A program made the translations under genes and the position numbers. This document shows, piece by piece, positions 33,959-46,985 of a stretch of 64,000 bases of DNA (position 1 is its first letter; each line of letters opens with the position of its first letter). The DNA is from Plicaturopsis crispa FD-325 SS-3 (taxonomy: Eukaryota > Basidiomycota > Agaricomycetes > Amylocorticiales > Amylocorticiaceae). Under the pieces are notes generated by a model. It did not search any database. It worked only from the letters and a program-made list of their open reading frames with translations, and was not told the DNA's origin. The stretch lies in NCBI GenBank assembly GCA_000827205.1, contig KN832559.1, positions 1,388,450 through 1,452,449 of the forward strand, given 5' to 3'.

Positions 33959-34438
33959 GTTTGTCGATCGAGGTAGAGAATTGTAAGAAAGACACGAACG
34001 CGACGCGTAATGCAGCCCGAATTTCCTCCTTCTCCAGGAATAAAACAAGTTTCAAACCCCGACTGAAACCGATTCACGGACTTGCAGAACTGCTACAGCT
34101 ATAACATTAACCACCATCGTCAAGGCCTCAATTCTCTTTGGACGGCAAGAGTCACGACGAGGACAGTCCTCTCTTATGATTCGTTGACAAAACTGCTATA
34201 CTCGCCATCTGCTCGCTCAGCCCACTCAAACCGGAGCTTGACCGAATCCACCGACGTGCTCTCACCCCCGCACACAATTACGACAACCGACGCCCTTGTT
34301 TCCGTTTTCATTCTTGACTTTGTACCTTTGGGATTATAGCTGCTGCTCTTTGGGATGACTCTGTAATATTCTGCAACTTCATTTTCTTACCCCGGACACC
34401 GCGCACTTCAGCGCCTAGTTACACCCAACTGCTTCACC
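33959..34438. other. Divergent promoter region, UBP6 and RasGEF
   Basis: About 480 bp between two divergent start codons. No gene or distinct motif seen. Confidence 0.45.
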
Positions 34439-37400
34439 ATGGCTTCGTCATCCGAGGCTATACATGACCACCACGACAGCGACCTCGACGACACGATTCG
34501 CTCTGACACGCCTGTAGTAGGCCCTTCACGTTTAGACCCGCCCGACGCGCCATTATCACCCTCCATAACACCCCGCACCGTGGACTCCTCCGACACAGGG
34601 AATTGCCATCTTCCTATCCCGACATTGGACGCTAACAAGTCGAAGTCGTCTCTGGCAGTCCCAGAAACTGTTGACGACGATGAGCCGCTTCCGCCAGAAA
34701 TCGCCTCCGCAGACGTATCATTGTCTGGTAAGATTTGTATGCTATGATGCGGTGGCAATCTAACTCGATCGTTCTTATAGCCGACGGTACTTTCGTTGAG
34801 ACATCGTCAGGACCCGCCGCGCGCGAGCTGAAAAGACGCTACGATAAGCACTGGGGCGTCAACAAAGATGTACGCTCCCCGTATGTCATCACGGCATTCA
34901 AGAATCAGTACGGAAAGGAAATGTACCGTGTGGGGTAAGCATACCTTTCTCTCATACCCGGAACCAATTCTTAACGACCATCTTTACCTAGCTTTCGCGT
35001 CGTGGCTGAGGCACCCGCGGCCTCTGGTGTAGCCGTGGAGCAGCATCTGAACTCGGCATCACACTCGTCTGACATTTCCCGTCATGATCCCTCGTCGACC
35101 TCACGGGGTAAGCGACGCTCACGCATGAGCATGCACATGCTCCTGGCACCGGGGGTGTTTAAGAACGGGGACGCGCCGCCTTTACCCAACAGGCCAGATG
35201 TTACCCGCTCGAATAGTTACGGACCGCGCAAGCTGCGGAAAACGCGGTCGATTCCGGATATGTTTGCCTTCGCGCCACCTGACCCACGTCCGCAGGCCTC
35301 GCCCCATGGGCAGCCCGCGACAGTGTCAGGCCGTGCTCATTCACATAGTGTCACTGGGGCAGACATGCCGCGTCTCCTAGCACCCATGGTAGACGTTCCG
35401 CGATCACCACGCGGGGATATGTTTGGAGATGTGATGCATTGGACAGGGAAGGCCACCCCGTCATCTTCCAACGGCTACTCCTCGCGTAGCGTATCCTCTC
35501 CGGGAGGCAGTCCGACGCGTTTGCACGAGCGTGGACATGCGCCCGCTGTTATCCTGCGACCTTTCGGGGCGGGTGTCTCCTTCGACTCCCCCTCCAGACG
35601 ACCAGAGTCAGAACGTCTGCCAGCCCCGCACATGCTGCGGGAGATGCAATCATTCGAGTCGGGCTTGACGGCTCGTGCCGCGGACCCCAGCTCCCGCACA
35701 GAGTCTGACGCCACAGGGCCGCCACCCGAAGTCGGCGACACTGATGACTCAGGGCCATCCAACATCCAAATCCCTAGTCCTTCCATATTGACCGAGGAAT
35801 ATAAGCCCCTTGAAAGCTGCCTTGCACCGCTCCCGGAGACTAGCATGCACTCGCGATACTCGACGGACGTCTTCGATGTCTTGCAAACGTATCGTGGTCT
35901 GCCATTATTGGACCGAATATCACCCGATTCAGGCGAAACTACGGTGATCAGGATGTCGTTGCGCTCCGACGACTCGGCTGCTCCTCGCGATGACCCGCGC
36001 TTTGTAATATGGGGTGAGATGCAGGCCGAACGAGAGGGCGATGATGTATCGATTTCGCAGGGCAGCCGCACCGATATGTCGTCAGTGCACTCATCGCGTG
36101 CTCCACGGCACAAGAATGGAAAGGCGTCACGAAGCAACAGTATCGCTGTCCCCATTCCAACGGTCCAGGCGCCGTCCGAGGATGGTATGCAGCCTAGGAT
36201 CTTGGTCGCCGCCACTATCGAACGGTGGATTGCGCAGCTAACAAGCGACTTGGATTATGACGAACTGTTAATGTTCCTACTGACGTATAGAGCGTACATC
36301 GGTGCCGTAGACCTGCTGCATCTGCTCATCTGCCGTTTTCATTGGTCCCTGGGTCAACCGGCATCGTCGCAGGATGGACGGGTGCGGCAGATCGTACGCG
36401 TGCGGACGTTCGTAGCCATTCGATATTGGTTGTTGACATTTTTTGCTGTGGACTTTTTGCCCAATCGCGAGCTCAGACTGCTCCTCGCCGATTGGTTGAA
36501 CAGTATGATCCGTGATCCAATATTAAAGGAACACAGCGATGGTTTGGTATGCTTTCGGCTTGCATAGCACCTTTGTGATCCTGATTGTACTCACCATACC
36601 ATTCTCTCAGAGCATTGTTCGCAAACTGAAAAAAATTGTCAAGGAATGCAAAGAGGCACACACTCGCAAGGAGTGGCCGTCCGCACCCAGACGTTCATCT
36701 ACGACCACCCGACCTCGCCCCTCTTCTGTCAGCTCTCCACCCAAGGCTCGGTCGACACTCAGTCATTTGCTAGGGGATAAATTCGCAGAAGCAGTGGGAC
36801 GGGCCGAGGAAGAAGAGGATTCGGACTTGGATCTTGACTTTGTTCCGGATGGATCGTCGAACGCCCCAGGCTTCCCAAACGACCTTGCCAATGCTCATCT
36901 CACACCAGCCCATGTTGGTTCAGGCATTGGTTCTCCCCAGCGGCCGACAACTCTTGTGTCCTCCCCAGCTCTCGCCCTTCTGCAACAGCCACTACAGAAA
37001 ACGATACTGCAACAAGGCAATCGTTCGAACGCAGAGTCCTCACCAGATTTACCCTTTGGTGCTAATCCCAACTCTCTTCCTATTCATCACAACAAACTGT
37101 CGCGAGTGTTTGTCAAAACTCTTGGACGTCTGGGGCGATGGAAACGGGTCTTGAACCCTGGGTCGGTGGTTCATGCACCTTTGGGCGCTTGCACAGATGT
37201 GTCTGCCTTTGACCTGGAATTGAACGAGTCTGGGGACCTGCTCACCGTTCGGGGTGGAGTAGAACGTTACTTGCAGATAATGGAGACACAGCCATCTGTG
37301 CCGCCACTCCCTCAACCGTCTATCGAAGCGGTTGAACGGACCGACTTACCTTCTGCGGCTGGCGAACCCTCTCCCGAAGCTGTTGATCCGCCCACCAAAC

Positions 37401-39622
37401 CTGATTCCCCTAAACCTGATACACCTGATGTCCCCAATGACCAGCCTCCGGCTTACGAACAACCTGATGCGCCTCTCGACTCAGATATGTCTGACGACAG
37501 TTCCTTTGGCGAGATTGCTCCAAGACCTGTAGAGCCTGCGCACGAGAATCAAATCGACCGACCAGGCTCCCCACGCTCACTACTTTCGAGCTCTTCCTCT
37601 GGCTCACGAGCACCGCCACGAGCACCTCAGCGTAATCTTCGGGAGCAATGGCAGTTTGACGTTGTGTCCATTGACGAACTCGACTTATCTGATACTTCGT
37701 CAGACCACGCTGCACCATCCGCGCCTCCTGGACTATTACGCAAACAACCACGAAAGCTACCACTTCGACGCGACTTTGAATTCCTACGTCGGTCTGGGGA
37801 AAGCGTCTCTTCGATGGGTATCTCGCGAGAATCTTATGCGTCCGGTGCTTCTGGACCATCCACGAGCTCTGTCGTGTCGTCTGCTTCGAATGAAGCTGGC
37901 TTGGGCGGTGGTAACATCCAGCAGTGGCAAATGAATGCTCTGATAGATTCCCTGAGCGACGAGGAGGAAGCTGGAGATGTCGAAGATGCTCTCCGTCGCC
38001 TTGAAGGCCAGATTAACCCTGCAAAAAGGCAGGAGAAAGCGTCCAAAGTCGATGGCTGGGTACGCACGATACAGGAGCGCCTAGCGGCCGGTGATTACGG
38101 GGACGAACCTTCTAGATTGTCGGACGATGAGGAGTCGGCAACTGATGAAGACTTTGACCATAGCTTCACGCATGGGGACGGCAGCAGCGTGCAAGGCAGC
38201 GCTATAACGTCTCAGCCGACGTCTGCATCTGACGACGACACGGAGGATCTGACCTCGACTTTTGACGCGGCCTCTACTCCGATAGCTGCACAGATGCCTG
38301 TGGGTTCAAACGGTGGACCTGGGTCCCCTCTTCGTGACGAAGATTCTGTGCCTGACGAGGCTGTTCCGCTTGACATCGCGCGGAGTAGGGTATCGTCGAG
38401 GCCTTCGACTTCCGGCGGTTCACCTCAGCGCCTCTCCCATGTCAACTCCCCAAGCATCACGTCACCGTCGTCGAAGTTCGTTGTTCCCCAAGGGCCACGG
38501 GTCCATCGGTCTTTCATACTAGGGTATCGGGCCGAGACTCTGGTGCAACACTTTTCGATGATCGATCGGGAGCTCTTCATGGGAGTCAAATTCGAAGAAT
38601 TGGTTCTGGATGACTGGATGTCTTGCGAGGAAGTCAATGTTCTGGACTGGGCGCAATATCTGAAGGACCGGGCGCGTTGGAAAGCGGAGTCTCGGCTTGC
38701 TCATAAAACCAGCGCTCTCGCGGCCGTTCGAGCACGGTTCAATCTCATCGCCACATTCACTCTATCGGAGGTCGTCTTGACATCCCCAAATGAACGCGCG
38801 GTGGTTGTCGGGAAATTGATTCGGGTCGCCTGGGTGTGTTCTATGTTCTGTCGTCTCGAACTGTTTCTGAATGTGAATTACAGAAAGCTTACTCTTTGGG
38901 CAACTATAACACACTGGTCGCCGTTATCGCAGGTCTACGCAGCGAATGGGTCACCAAAGCCATGCGGCGATGGTGGAGCCGTGTTGGCATGTGGGAGACA
39001 CGGATGTTCAATGATTTGACCGAATACGTTAGCCCAACTGATGACTTCAAGTATATCCGTCAATCCGTTGCTTCCATGGCCGACGCCAAACCCATCAACA
39101 TCGGCTCACATACCGCATCTGTTGTGAGCGGTGGCGGTACAGCGGACGGGCATTCGGCAAAGAGTAAAACCTCGGAGAACAAACCGCCACCTCCATCGGC
39201 CTGTGTACCTTTCATCGGTGCGTATTCCATCGTTTTGCCACTGCTCATACGCTGACCTTCCTCTCTATACAGGCGTGTACCTTTCGCAACTCGAACGATA
39301 CAGCAAATTGCCCGACTTGATCGATCCAACAGCGCCGAACGAGGCAGTCGGCATCGACCCAGTCACCGGGAACTTCGACGCACCTGCTCACCCGGAAGTC
39401 TTTTCCTCCTTGGCCCCATTACCACCATCGATGCAACTGGAGCCGCTCATCAATGTGCACAAGCAACGACTCATTGCGGGTGTCATCAAGTCTCTTGTCG
39501 CCGGACAGCATCTTGCGAGCCGCGTGCAGTACCCCGTTGACAAGAAGCTGTTCCAGAAGTGCCTGAAGCTGCGTGGACTGGACACGGACACTCTCCATCG
39601 GGTTTATGCTAATGTATCTTGA
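34439..39622 (+). CDS. Ras guanine-nucleotide exchange factor (Cdc25/Lte1-like)
   Basis: A large gene, roughly 1,630 residues, with few introns. The REM/RasGEF_N domain is read from ILVAATIERWIAQLTSDLDY to DYDELLMFLLTYRAYIGAVD and RTFVAIRYWLLTFF. The catalytic RasGEF domain is near the C-terminus: LVQHFSMIDRELFMGVKFEE, VLDWAQYLKDRARWK, RARFNLIATFTLSEVVLT and GLRSEWVTKAMRRWW. The two are separated by about 750 residues of Ser/Pro/acidic low-complexity sequence. The N-terminus (to about residue 95) is also disordered, then a short conserved-looking block (YVITAFKNQYGKEMYRVG). Such factors activate Ras or the mitotic-exit GTPase at membranes or the bud neck. A large REM-to-GEF spacer resembles Lte1-type proteins, so I lean to that subgroup. 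Confidence 0.92.
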
Positions 39623-40006
39623 TTTTTATCACGCCACGGTTGGACTTGTCATGACCCCCCTCTGTCCTACTCCTGTCACGGGCTGTTGGAATACGATACG
39701 ATATAGAGTTTCTTTATCTTCTCCGTTACTTTCCCCTCGTATATATTGTATCGACGACGTCCAAACTTTCCGCCTCCGCATGTACTAGGTTTATGCTGCG
39801 ATATCTTTTTAACGCGCTCTGGATTACTTATCACTCTGCTCTCTTGCCTCTGTAATTACTCTCTTTGAGTGCATATAATAGACAAATCTTTCGGGTATAG
39901 ATCGGGAAGTGCAGCGTTATGAGGACGATAAGCAACACTCCCGGGCGTCGAGTACTGGTGCAATTTCTAGTGTTTGTTTTCGAGCACGCTCCGGCGGCAC
40001 AACGAC
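39623..40006. other. Convergent 3' spacer
   Basis: About 380 AT-richer bases between the RasGEF stop and the SET-protein stop. No gene seen. Confidence 0.5.
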
Positions 40007-41478
40007 CTACACCCCGAGGCTCGCCCTCAACTCTTTCTCGAGGTCGTCGATCTCCAGCGCGTCCGTCCCCGAGCTCTTGATCGCCTTTTCCTCGTCGACA
40101 CAGCGCGCGCACTGACACGTCCCGAAGCCCCACGCGCGCAGGGCGTGCCGTCGCTCCTTCAGGCTCTGCCCGGGGTCCACATATGTGATGACGAGCTCCT
40201 CCCCCTGGGCGATGTCCCGCCGCGCGATGAGTGTGATGCGCGCGAGCGCGGTGCCGCGGTCAAGATGGCGCACAGAGATGCTGGGGGAGCACGAGTGGTT
40301 TAGGTGGGAGTGTAGCGTGTAGAGGCCGCCGTGGCCCTCCATGTCTGTAAGTATACTACGGTCAGAAAATAGTGGGGAACCATGAGGGGGGAGGGAATGC
40401 GTACTAAGACTCATACGGCCTAATCCATGTAGGAAGGCGTCGTATTCAAATATATTGCGGGAGATCTCTTCTGGCAATGGCTTTTTTATTAATCGCGCGA
40501 GTTTCTTCGCTTGGGCGCTATTTTTCGGCTCCTTGAAGGCTTGGAGAAAAAGAGTGTGCGCCTTCTGCCATGTTTCCCTGTCTGGTTCAGCGCCAGGGCC
40601 TTCCCTTTAGCGGGCCGAGGTTAGCCAGTGGTGCGAAACGAGCACTTTTGCGAGATGTGTACGTGCCGCGTGTCCTCAAAACGTTCCTCCAGTCCCAGTT
40701 CAGCCAGGCCTTGGATTATCCGCCAATCGCTGTGCAGGTCGGATTCACTAATCTGGTTGTCCAGCAGTATCCGCGCGGCGCAGTGCGCGACGGCATGCAG
40801 CCCCATCCACTCTGTTTTGCGCGCAAAGGCGATGAGGGGTACGGATGCGGGGTTCTGGGCGGGGCACAGCAGGGGATGTGTCCGCCCGGACCGCGATTGA
40901 CACAGGCGGTTGCAGAAGTGCGCAGGACATGGCGTAGCGGTTGTCGAGCTCGCGCAGGCAATGATGGTGGACGAGCCTGACAGCGGCGTCGTGCAGTATT
41001 CGCAAGCCCGGGATGCCTTCTGCAGGTCAAATATTTCCCTGTAGCATGGCACAAATCAGAAAAATGCACGGGCATAGTACGGGCAGACAAACCATTCCGG
41101 TGCAATAACAAAGGGATCCTCCTTCCAAACCACTTCGCCTTCAACGATGGGCTCCTTCGCCACCAAGCCCTTTCCTTTGAATTTATCAAAGTATTTCACC
41201 TCGACCTTCTTCGTCCACCGCTCGACGTCGAGTTTCTCGATGACTTTCGACGATGGAAAGATCTTCCTAGACAAGTCGCGTTTTGGCCCAGCATTGGAGA
41301 CGATCAGGCCTTCGTTCTGTAAGATTTTTCGGAGCCGCTTTTCGCTCACAGTCCATGTCGGATGGCTGGATAAAACGAGGGCGTGTGTCTTGGCTATTCC
41401 GAGGCTAGGTTGCGCGCTTTTTATTGTTAGTAGAGCGTCTTTCAGTTCGTTGTCCGAAGGAGAAACGGATGCAGCCAT
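40007..41478 (-). CDS. SET-domain lysine methyltransferase, SET5/SMYD-like
   Basis: Begins MAASVSPSDNELKDALLTIK. The split SET domain opens with FDKFKGKGLVAKEPIVEGEV, is interrupted by a MYND-like zinc finger (CEYC, then HFCNRLCQSRSGRTHPLLC), and resumes with LYTLHSHLNHSCSPSISVRH, which carries the catalytic NHSC motif. EELVITYVDPGQSLKERRHA and the post-SET GFGTCQCARC follow. SET5 methylates histone H4 tails in yeast; the protein is probably nuclear and cytosolic. The stop is at 40009-40007. Two or three introns interrupt the frame. The domain order is complete, so the gene looks intact. Confidence 0.92.
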
Positions 41479-41584
41479 TTCAGCAGGAAATTATTGTGAA
41501 CTTCCGAGATGCTCGAGGCGGAAGTCCGATAAGATTATAGACATACAGCAGCCACGTGCGTACAGAAGAAACGGGCCGGGGCGC

Positions 41585-42890
41585 TTAGTTAACCCAAACG
41601 GCATTGGCGCAGCATCCCCCGTCCTCTACGAACACTCTCGCGACCTCCGTTACATTGTTTCCCGTAAACTCCAGCATGGACACACTACCAACCTCTGAGT
41701 CCGTCAATGCGATCCATTCTCTGCCATCCTCGGATAAGAACGGCGTGATGGCGTTGGCGGCGCCCCCGCTCGTAGCCGTTTCGTAAACAAACAGCGGGCT
41801 CGCTGACGCCACAGACCCGTTGGGGGTGAGAGAGAAGCCATATAGGTAACCGTTGGGCGCCGTGGCGTTCGACTGGTTGGATGGGCCACCAGATTTCTGC
41901 CCACGGTTGCTAGCGAAAAGGACCGACGATGACGCAGACAGGCGCACTTCGTCCGCCCAATAATTGGTCGCATTAAGACCTGCGAGAGTAATGACAAGAA
42001 TTGAAATGAATTCCAGGTTTTGGTGTACTGAACAGCTTCACCTTCTGGAAGTATGCTGAGGGCGGTGCCGTCATATAACAATGCACCAGTGGAATCGTTG
42101 ATAGAGTAGAAAGCGACCTGACTACTATCCTGCTCGAGAACGTACGCGTATTTGCCATTTGGGTGGTACCAGGTGTGACGCGGTCCGTCGCCTAATCCAG
42201 GTGAAGGTACCTCGCTGAGTAGATTCAACGATCCGTTCACTGGATCCACAGAGTAGCTCCATATCTGCGGGGCAAAGCATCAATACGTCGCGTCAACATA
42301 CCTATTCACATTCAGACAATGGTGCCTCACCTGGTTGGCCTCGATATCTGCGACGTAAGCCCATTTGCCATCCGGTGTTAACTCGATCCCGTGTGCCTCA
42401 CTAGAATTGTCAAAGGTCAAGCCTTGCACGAGATCTCCTAGATGCCCATCATCGGATACGGCATATACGGTGCCTATTCCGCCACCGACTGCATACAGTG
42501 CTGACTTCGAGGCCGCGACGTAAAGTGGATTCGTAGCCCCAAACGACGCGTTGGACAGAAGGGTGGGCACCGCAGAGGGTGAAAGGGAGTAAGACGCCAG
42601 CCCGGCGGGGATCGACCAGACGGTACCGTACAAGAACTTCTTAGATGGCTGTGACGCATGTCAGAACCTGCCCATACGATCGACGACTTCAAACTCACGC
42701 TTAAGGTGAGCCAACTATGGCCACCCGCGACGGTCGTATTGGCAGTGAGATTGAGTGCCAAGGTTTCATCATCAAACTGCAAGGTGTACAGATACGGTGT
42801 CTGGAATGTCCCAGTTACAAGGTGATGCACCTTGGCGAGAGTCTGGTGAAACCAGGATGTCGCAAGCAAAGCGGTGACAAAAACGAGCAT
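41585..42890 (-). CDS. Secreted seven-bladed beta-propeller lactonase-like protein
   Basis: The N-terminus MLVFVTALLATSWFHQTLA is a signal peptide. Beta-propeller blades of the lactonase family follow: LVTGTFQTPYLYTLQFD, AHGIELTPDGKWAYVADIEA, PRHTWYHPNGKYAYVLEQDS and a final blade with SEDGREWIALTDSEVGSVSM. Several NxT/S sites agree with secretion. The fold is shared by 6-phosphogluconolactonase and by 3-carboxy-cis,cis-muconate cyclase; secreted fungal members are usually annotated as the latter, but the substrate is not evident. The stop is at 41587-41585. Its start lies 317 bp from ASF1 on the other strand. Confidence 0.9.
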
Positions 42891-43207
42891 CTTGCACGGT
42901 AAATCGGGCCAGGCAATTGGTCAAGCATAGGCCCTTTTGTATACTGCAGATACGGCGGCCATGCCAGTTCTTAGGCATGCTTGCCATAGGTGTAGTGCTG
43001 CGGATGTGGGACGACGACGGATGATGATGGCAGTGAGGAAGGAGGCTTTCTTTCGCGTTTGTTCGCGCGACCGGACGCGTTCATTTTTTGCACCCCGCGC
43101 CTGCCTGTTTCACCGTCACGTTCTCCTTGGTTTGCATCCTTGTCTGTCGTTCATACCGCCATATCCTAGACGATCTCAGCCTTTCAAACCGCGTCTACAA
43201 TCGCGAA
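42891..43207. other. Divergent promoter, lactonase-like gene and ASF1
   Basis: About 317 bp. No gene is supported; a plus frame at 42937-43311 runs into ASF1 out of frame. Confidence 0.45.
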
Positions 43208-43990
43208 ATGTCTATCGTCACCATCAGGGTTCGTACAAAGTCTCCTCGTCGAGGCGCCACCACCAGCACTTACGCGCCTACCCCGCCCATTGCAGAACGT
43301 GGAATTCCTGAACAACCCCGCGCGCTTTTCAGATCCATACCATTTTCGCGTCACGTTCGAGTGCATCGCGTCCTTAGCGGAAGGTACGCGCCCCCACTCC
43401 CGCCTGGTCCAAGTGCCACCCCCATGCTCACGCGCCTGCAGATCTCGAGTGGAAGCTGATCTACGTCTCGTCGCCTGGAAATGAAGAGCTCGACCAGGAA
43501 CTCGACGACTGTCTCGTAGGGCCCGTTCCCGTCGGCGTGAACTCCTTTGAATTCGAGGGCTCGCCACCCGATCCCTCCAAAATCCCGCCAGAAGACGTGC
43601 TCGGCGTGGCCGCGCTTATCCTGACAGGCTCGTACAAAGACCAGGAGTTCGTGCGCGTGGGATACTACCAAAATACGGAATACGACAACGAGGAGATGAA
43701 GGAGACACAGCCAAAGTCGATAGTTTTCGAGCGGCTGGTGCGGGATATCAGCGCGAAGCCGCGCGTGACGCGTTTCCAGATAAAATGGTGCGTGCATGTC
43801 CGCTGTTGAGGGCGTGAAATAACACTTACGCCTGCATCTTCGTTCTCGTAGGGATGTTGCAGCACCGCAACAAGCACAGACAGCTGCTGGCGCCGCTGCG
43901 TCTGCAGCAGTGCCATCGGCAAATGACCTGGACACAACCGAGGACGTCGATATGGATAATGCTACACCCAACGGAATGGCTGCGTCGTAG
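43208..43990 (+). CDS. ASF1: Histone chaperone ASF1
   Basis: The first exon MSIVTIR (43208-43228) joins to [20 protein letters not shown], then [20 protein letters not shown] and [19 protein letters not shown]. These are near-invariant ASF1 core sequences (residues 1-155). The core continues [33 protein letters not shown] and RFQIKWDV. A short acidic tail ([13 protein letters not shown]) ends at the TAG of 43988-43990. ASF1 binds the H3-H4 dimer and hands it to CAF-1 or HIRA. Length is about 190 residues, normal for a basidiomycete with a short acidic tail. Confidence 0.97.
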
Positions 43991-44391
43991 CTTGGGTCTG
44001 GACTTGACGCTGTATCCTGTTAAGCTGCTTCTCCCATCATACTACCCTTGCTTTCTGTGCCGCATTTCTGTTCATTTACTCCGGGTTGTAGGTTAATCAG
44101 CATTGTCACCGTGCTCTGTGTAATCTCATGCCCGTCCTCGGACGCTTGCTCCTGGGCTAGGTACCTCAGATGATTATGAAAGAGTAGTGAAAGGATATCG
44201 TGTTTTTTACTCTGACAAGGCGTAGTACGTTCTATATCATCTAGGTTCTGCTGCACGGACATGATAACGATACAAGGCTGGATGGCGCGTATGACAGGAA
44301 CAGCAAGGTATGTACTATGAGCAAATTGTCACTGTGAGTATCCCAACGAAGATATGTGTGGCCCGTTGACCCCGAAGATACAGTACACATA
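43991..44391. other. Convergent spacer, no gene seen
   Basis: About 400 AT-richer bases between ASF1 and P450 stops. Confidence 0.5.
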
Positions 44392-46836
44392 TTAGAACGA
44401 CCCGAGGCCAGGAGATGCCAGCGAGACCTTCAATGGCAGTTGCGCTCGAGTTTCGTCCAGCCCTACGATGCTGGGGGTCTGTATTCCTTGTCCCAGGTTC
44501 CACTGTATGTCCTTGTCGCCACTAGGTGCGAAACTGAGGACTTCAACCAGGAGCGAGAGCACCACCTCTGGAACAAAGAAATATATGTTAGCAAGGCGCT
44601 CAACTAAACCAAGCCAGAGAGAACGCAACGTACTCATCTCCAGCTGAGAGAACTTGAACCCGATGCATGACCGAGGACCGCCGAGGAAGGTCATCCTGCA
44701 TAGCACTCGTAAATCAGGCGTCAGGAAACGAGGTCAAATACTAGCTACGAACATGTTGGCGTATACGCCCGGGATTTTAGCGTTGGTGACGCTCTCAGGA
44801 AGAGGCTCCAACCACCGCTCGGGCCTCCACTGCGTGGCATCCGGACCCCATATCAAAGGGTCCCTGTTGATGGCGAGGATACCAATAATTATGTCGGTGT
44901 TCTCAGGGACGGCGATGGAAGAGAGTTCGCGTCCGTCTTGACCGCGGATAGGCTCGGAGAGGGGCAGCACGGTGTCTTTGACGGTCCTGATGCCCATCAG
45001 TCAGGTTAGGATGTGTATATGACATTGGGAGAGCAAGTAGACGTACGTTCGGGATATGAAGGGCACTGGCGCAAATCTTTACAGCTCCATTAGATATTGG
45101 CGAGAAGAGGGAAACTCAAATTAGGACTTACAGTCGGAGAGTCTCCCGGCAAACAGCGTCAAGATACGGGAGTGCGACTAGCTCGTCGTGGTCGAGCTCG
45201 CCCTCCTCACGGCGAGCCGCAACAATCTCCGCGCGCAGCTTTTCCTGCTCCGCCGGGTGTATCGATAGCTGATGCAGGGTCCTCGCGAGGGCGGACGATG
45301 TAGTGTCCATAGCCGCAAATACGAGACCGCTGATGGATAAATGAATTATGGTGAGGAATGTAAATATGAAGGTGACGAGCAGACTCACGACATCTGGCTG
45401 AGGAGCTCTTCGTCCGAGAGACGATCCTCTCCATCAGCGTCCATATTTGCTCTTACTGTAGCAGCTAGCTGTTAAGATCGCAGCACCATGATATAGCCAG
45501 GACACTCACGCAAGATGCTCATGATGTCCTTCCCTTGGCCAACCTGCGCGACAACGGCGTCTTCGCCTGCGGCCAAGGCAGCCTTCTTATCCTCGTAGAC
45601 CTTCTTCGAATTCTCCCACATCTCGTCAACGATACTCCGCACCACCTGCCCCCGCTTCCACGGCATATGCTCGACGACAAAGCGTCTAAACGCAGGTGTG
45701 CCGATATTCTTTGCATACGGAAGTAAGAGGATGGGAAGGAAGAAAGAGGATATAGTCGGGCTGCGTCGGGGTAAACAAAACGGTCCAAAAGAAAACAGCA
45801 TACGCGTAATTGCACGTACAAAAATGCTTTGACGGCGTTGGCATACGGATTGTCAGATTCGCCCTCCAAGGAGTCGAATGAAACTCCTAGACCGGATTGT
45901 CCGATGAGTTCTAGTGCGGTTCGTGACCTACAAGTAATAACAAGAAAGCATTAGCACTCCCTCCAGAAACTGAGCCAAAATAAATTCGTACATCCACTCG
46001 AGCATGTCAATCTCCTTGGGCCCGCTCGATACCGCTGACGCAAGAACGGTCTGGAGCTGAGGGCGTATATTTGTAAGTACGAAGCACCTATATTTTAAGT
46101 GGTGGAGAATCATAAACCTTGCGAGTAGTCTGGTAGAAGAGCGGTATCATGTGCCGCATATGCTTCACCGAGAAAACAGGATTCAACAATTTTCGTTGTC
46201 TCTTGTGGTGATTTCCTAAACCGCACGATATCAATGTACACATCCCGATATCGTGGCATGATTCGGTACCAACCTGCAGTACCCATGAGACAGTGCTCGC
46301 CGAAAGCAGTCTGATTGATCCTAATTTCCATATCAGATTGAGCTTCCAAGTCGATTGTGGGGACGCTAAGGTGGCATACGCTGTGAAAAGCGGTGTTTCC
46401 TCGTAATTGTCCTGGTTCTTCATGAGGATGTCATACAGTGCCAGTGGGTCGGACACGTAGAGTCGTTTGTCCTGGATGATGCACGGCCAACGTCATTTAT
46501 TTTCTGTTAAAAAACCAGCATGGTGCAAGACTTACACCAAATAAACCGTGTATCTTGATAACACGACCCCATCGTGCCAGGATTTGTTCGTGGAAACTCC
46601 AGCCTTGCCAATCGAAAAACTGCTTCAAGTTTCCTGGACACATCAAGACTCAGCATAACTACGAATGAAGCCGCTAGGTAGGCTACGGATCTGGCGAACA
46701 TACCGGTAGCAAAAGATTCTCTGGGAGGACCTCCGACGTTGTCCAAAGACGACTTGGCGGCGATGCGTTGTAGAATGTGCCAGGCTGCTAGCGATGCGAA
46801 GAAAACGATAGACAATTGCGAGACTAGAGAGAACAT
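44392..46836 (-). CDS. Cytochrome P450 monooxygenase
   Basis: A strongly interrupted gene (about 12 introns) of some 540 residues. The N-terminal membrane anchor is LSIVFFASLAAWHILQRIAA. The I-helix shows FAAMDTTSSALARTL, the K-helix ETLRL (ExxR), then WRPERWLEPLP (PERF-like) and the heme loop TFLGGPRSCIGFKFSQLEM with the axial Cys. The C-helix region WxxxR corresponds to NHHKRQRKLLNPVFSVKHMR. It is an ER-bound fungal P450, of the type found in large numbers in Agaricomycetes, often in xenobiotic or secondary metabolism. The substrate is unknown. No reductase or terpene synthase is nearby. All key motifs are present, so it appears functional. Confidence 0.94.
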
Positions 46837-46985
46837 CTCTGTAAGGATCTCGTTGACTCTGTACTGGTAGGATAGGCCCCACGCTATATATATGGTCTTC
46901 GCTGGCGCCCGATACTTGATCAGAGAGTGCTGACGTCCCTGGATTGACGCGCAGAAGTCAAAAGGGATATAAGGAAATCGTGTGC

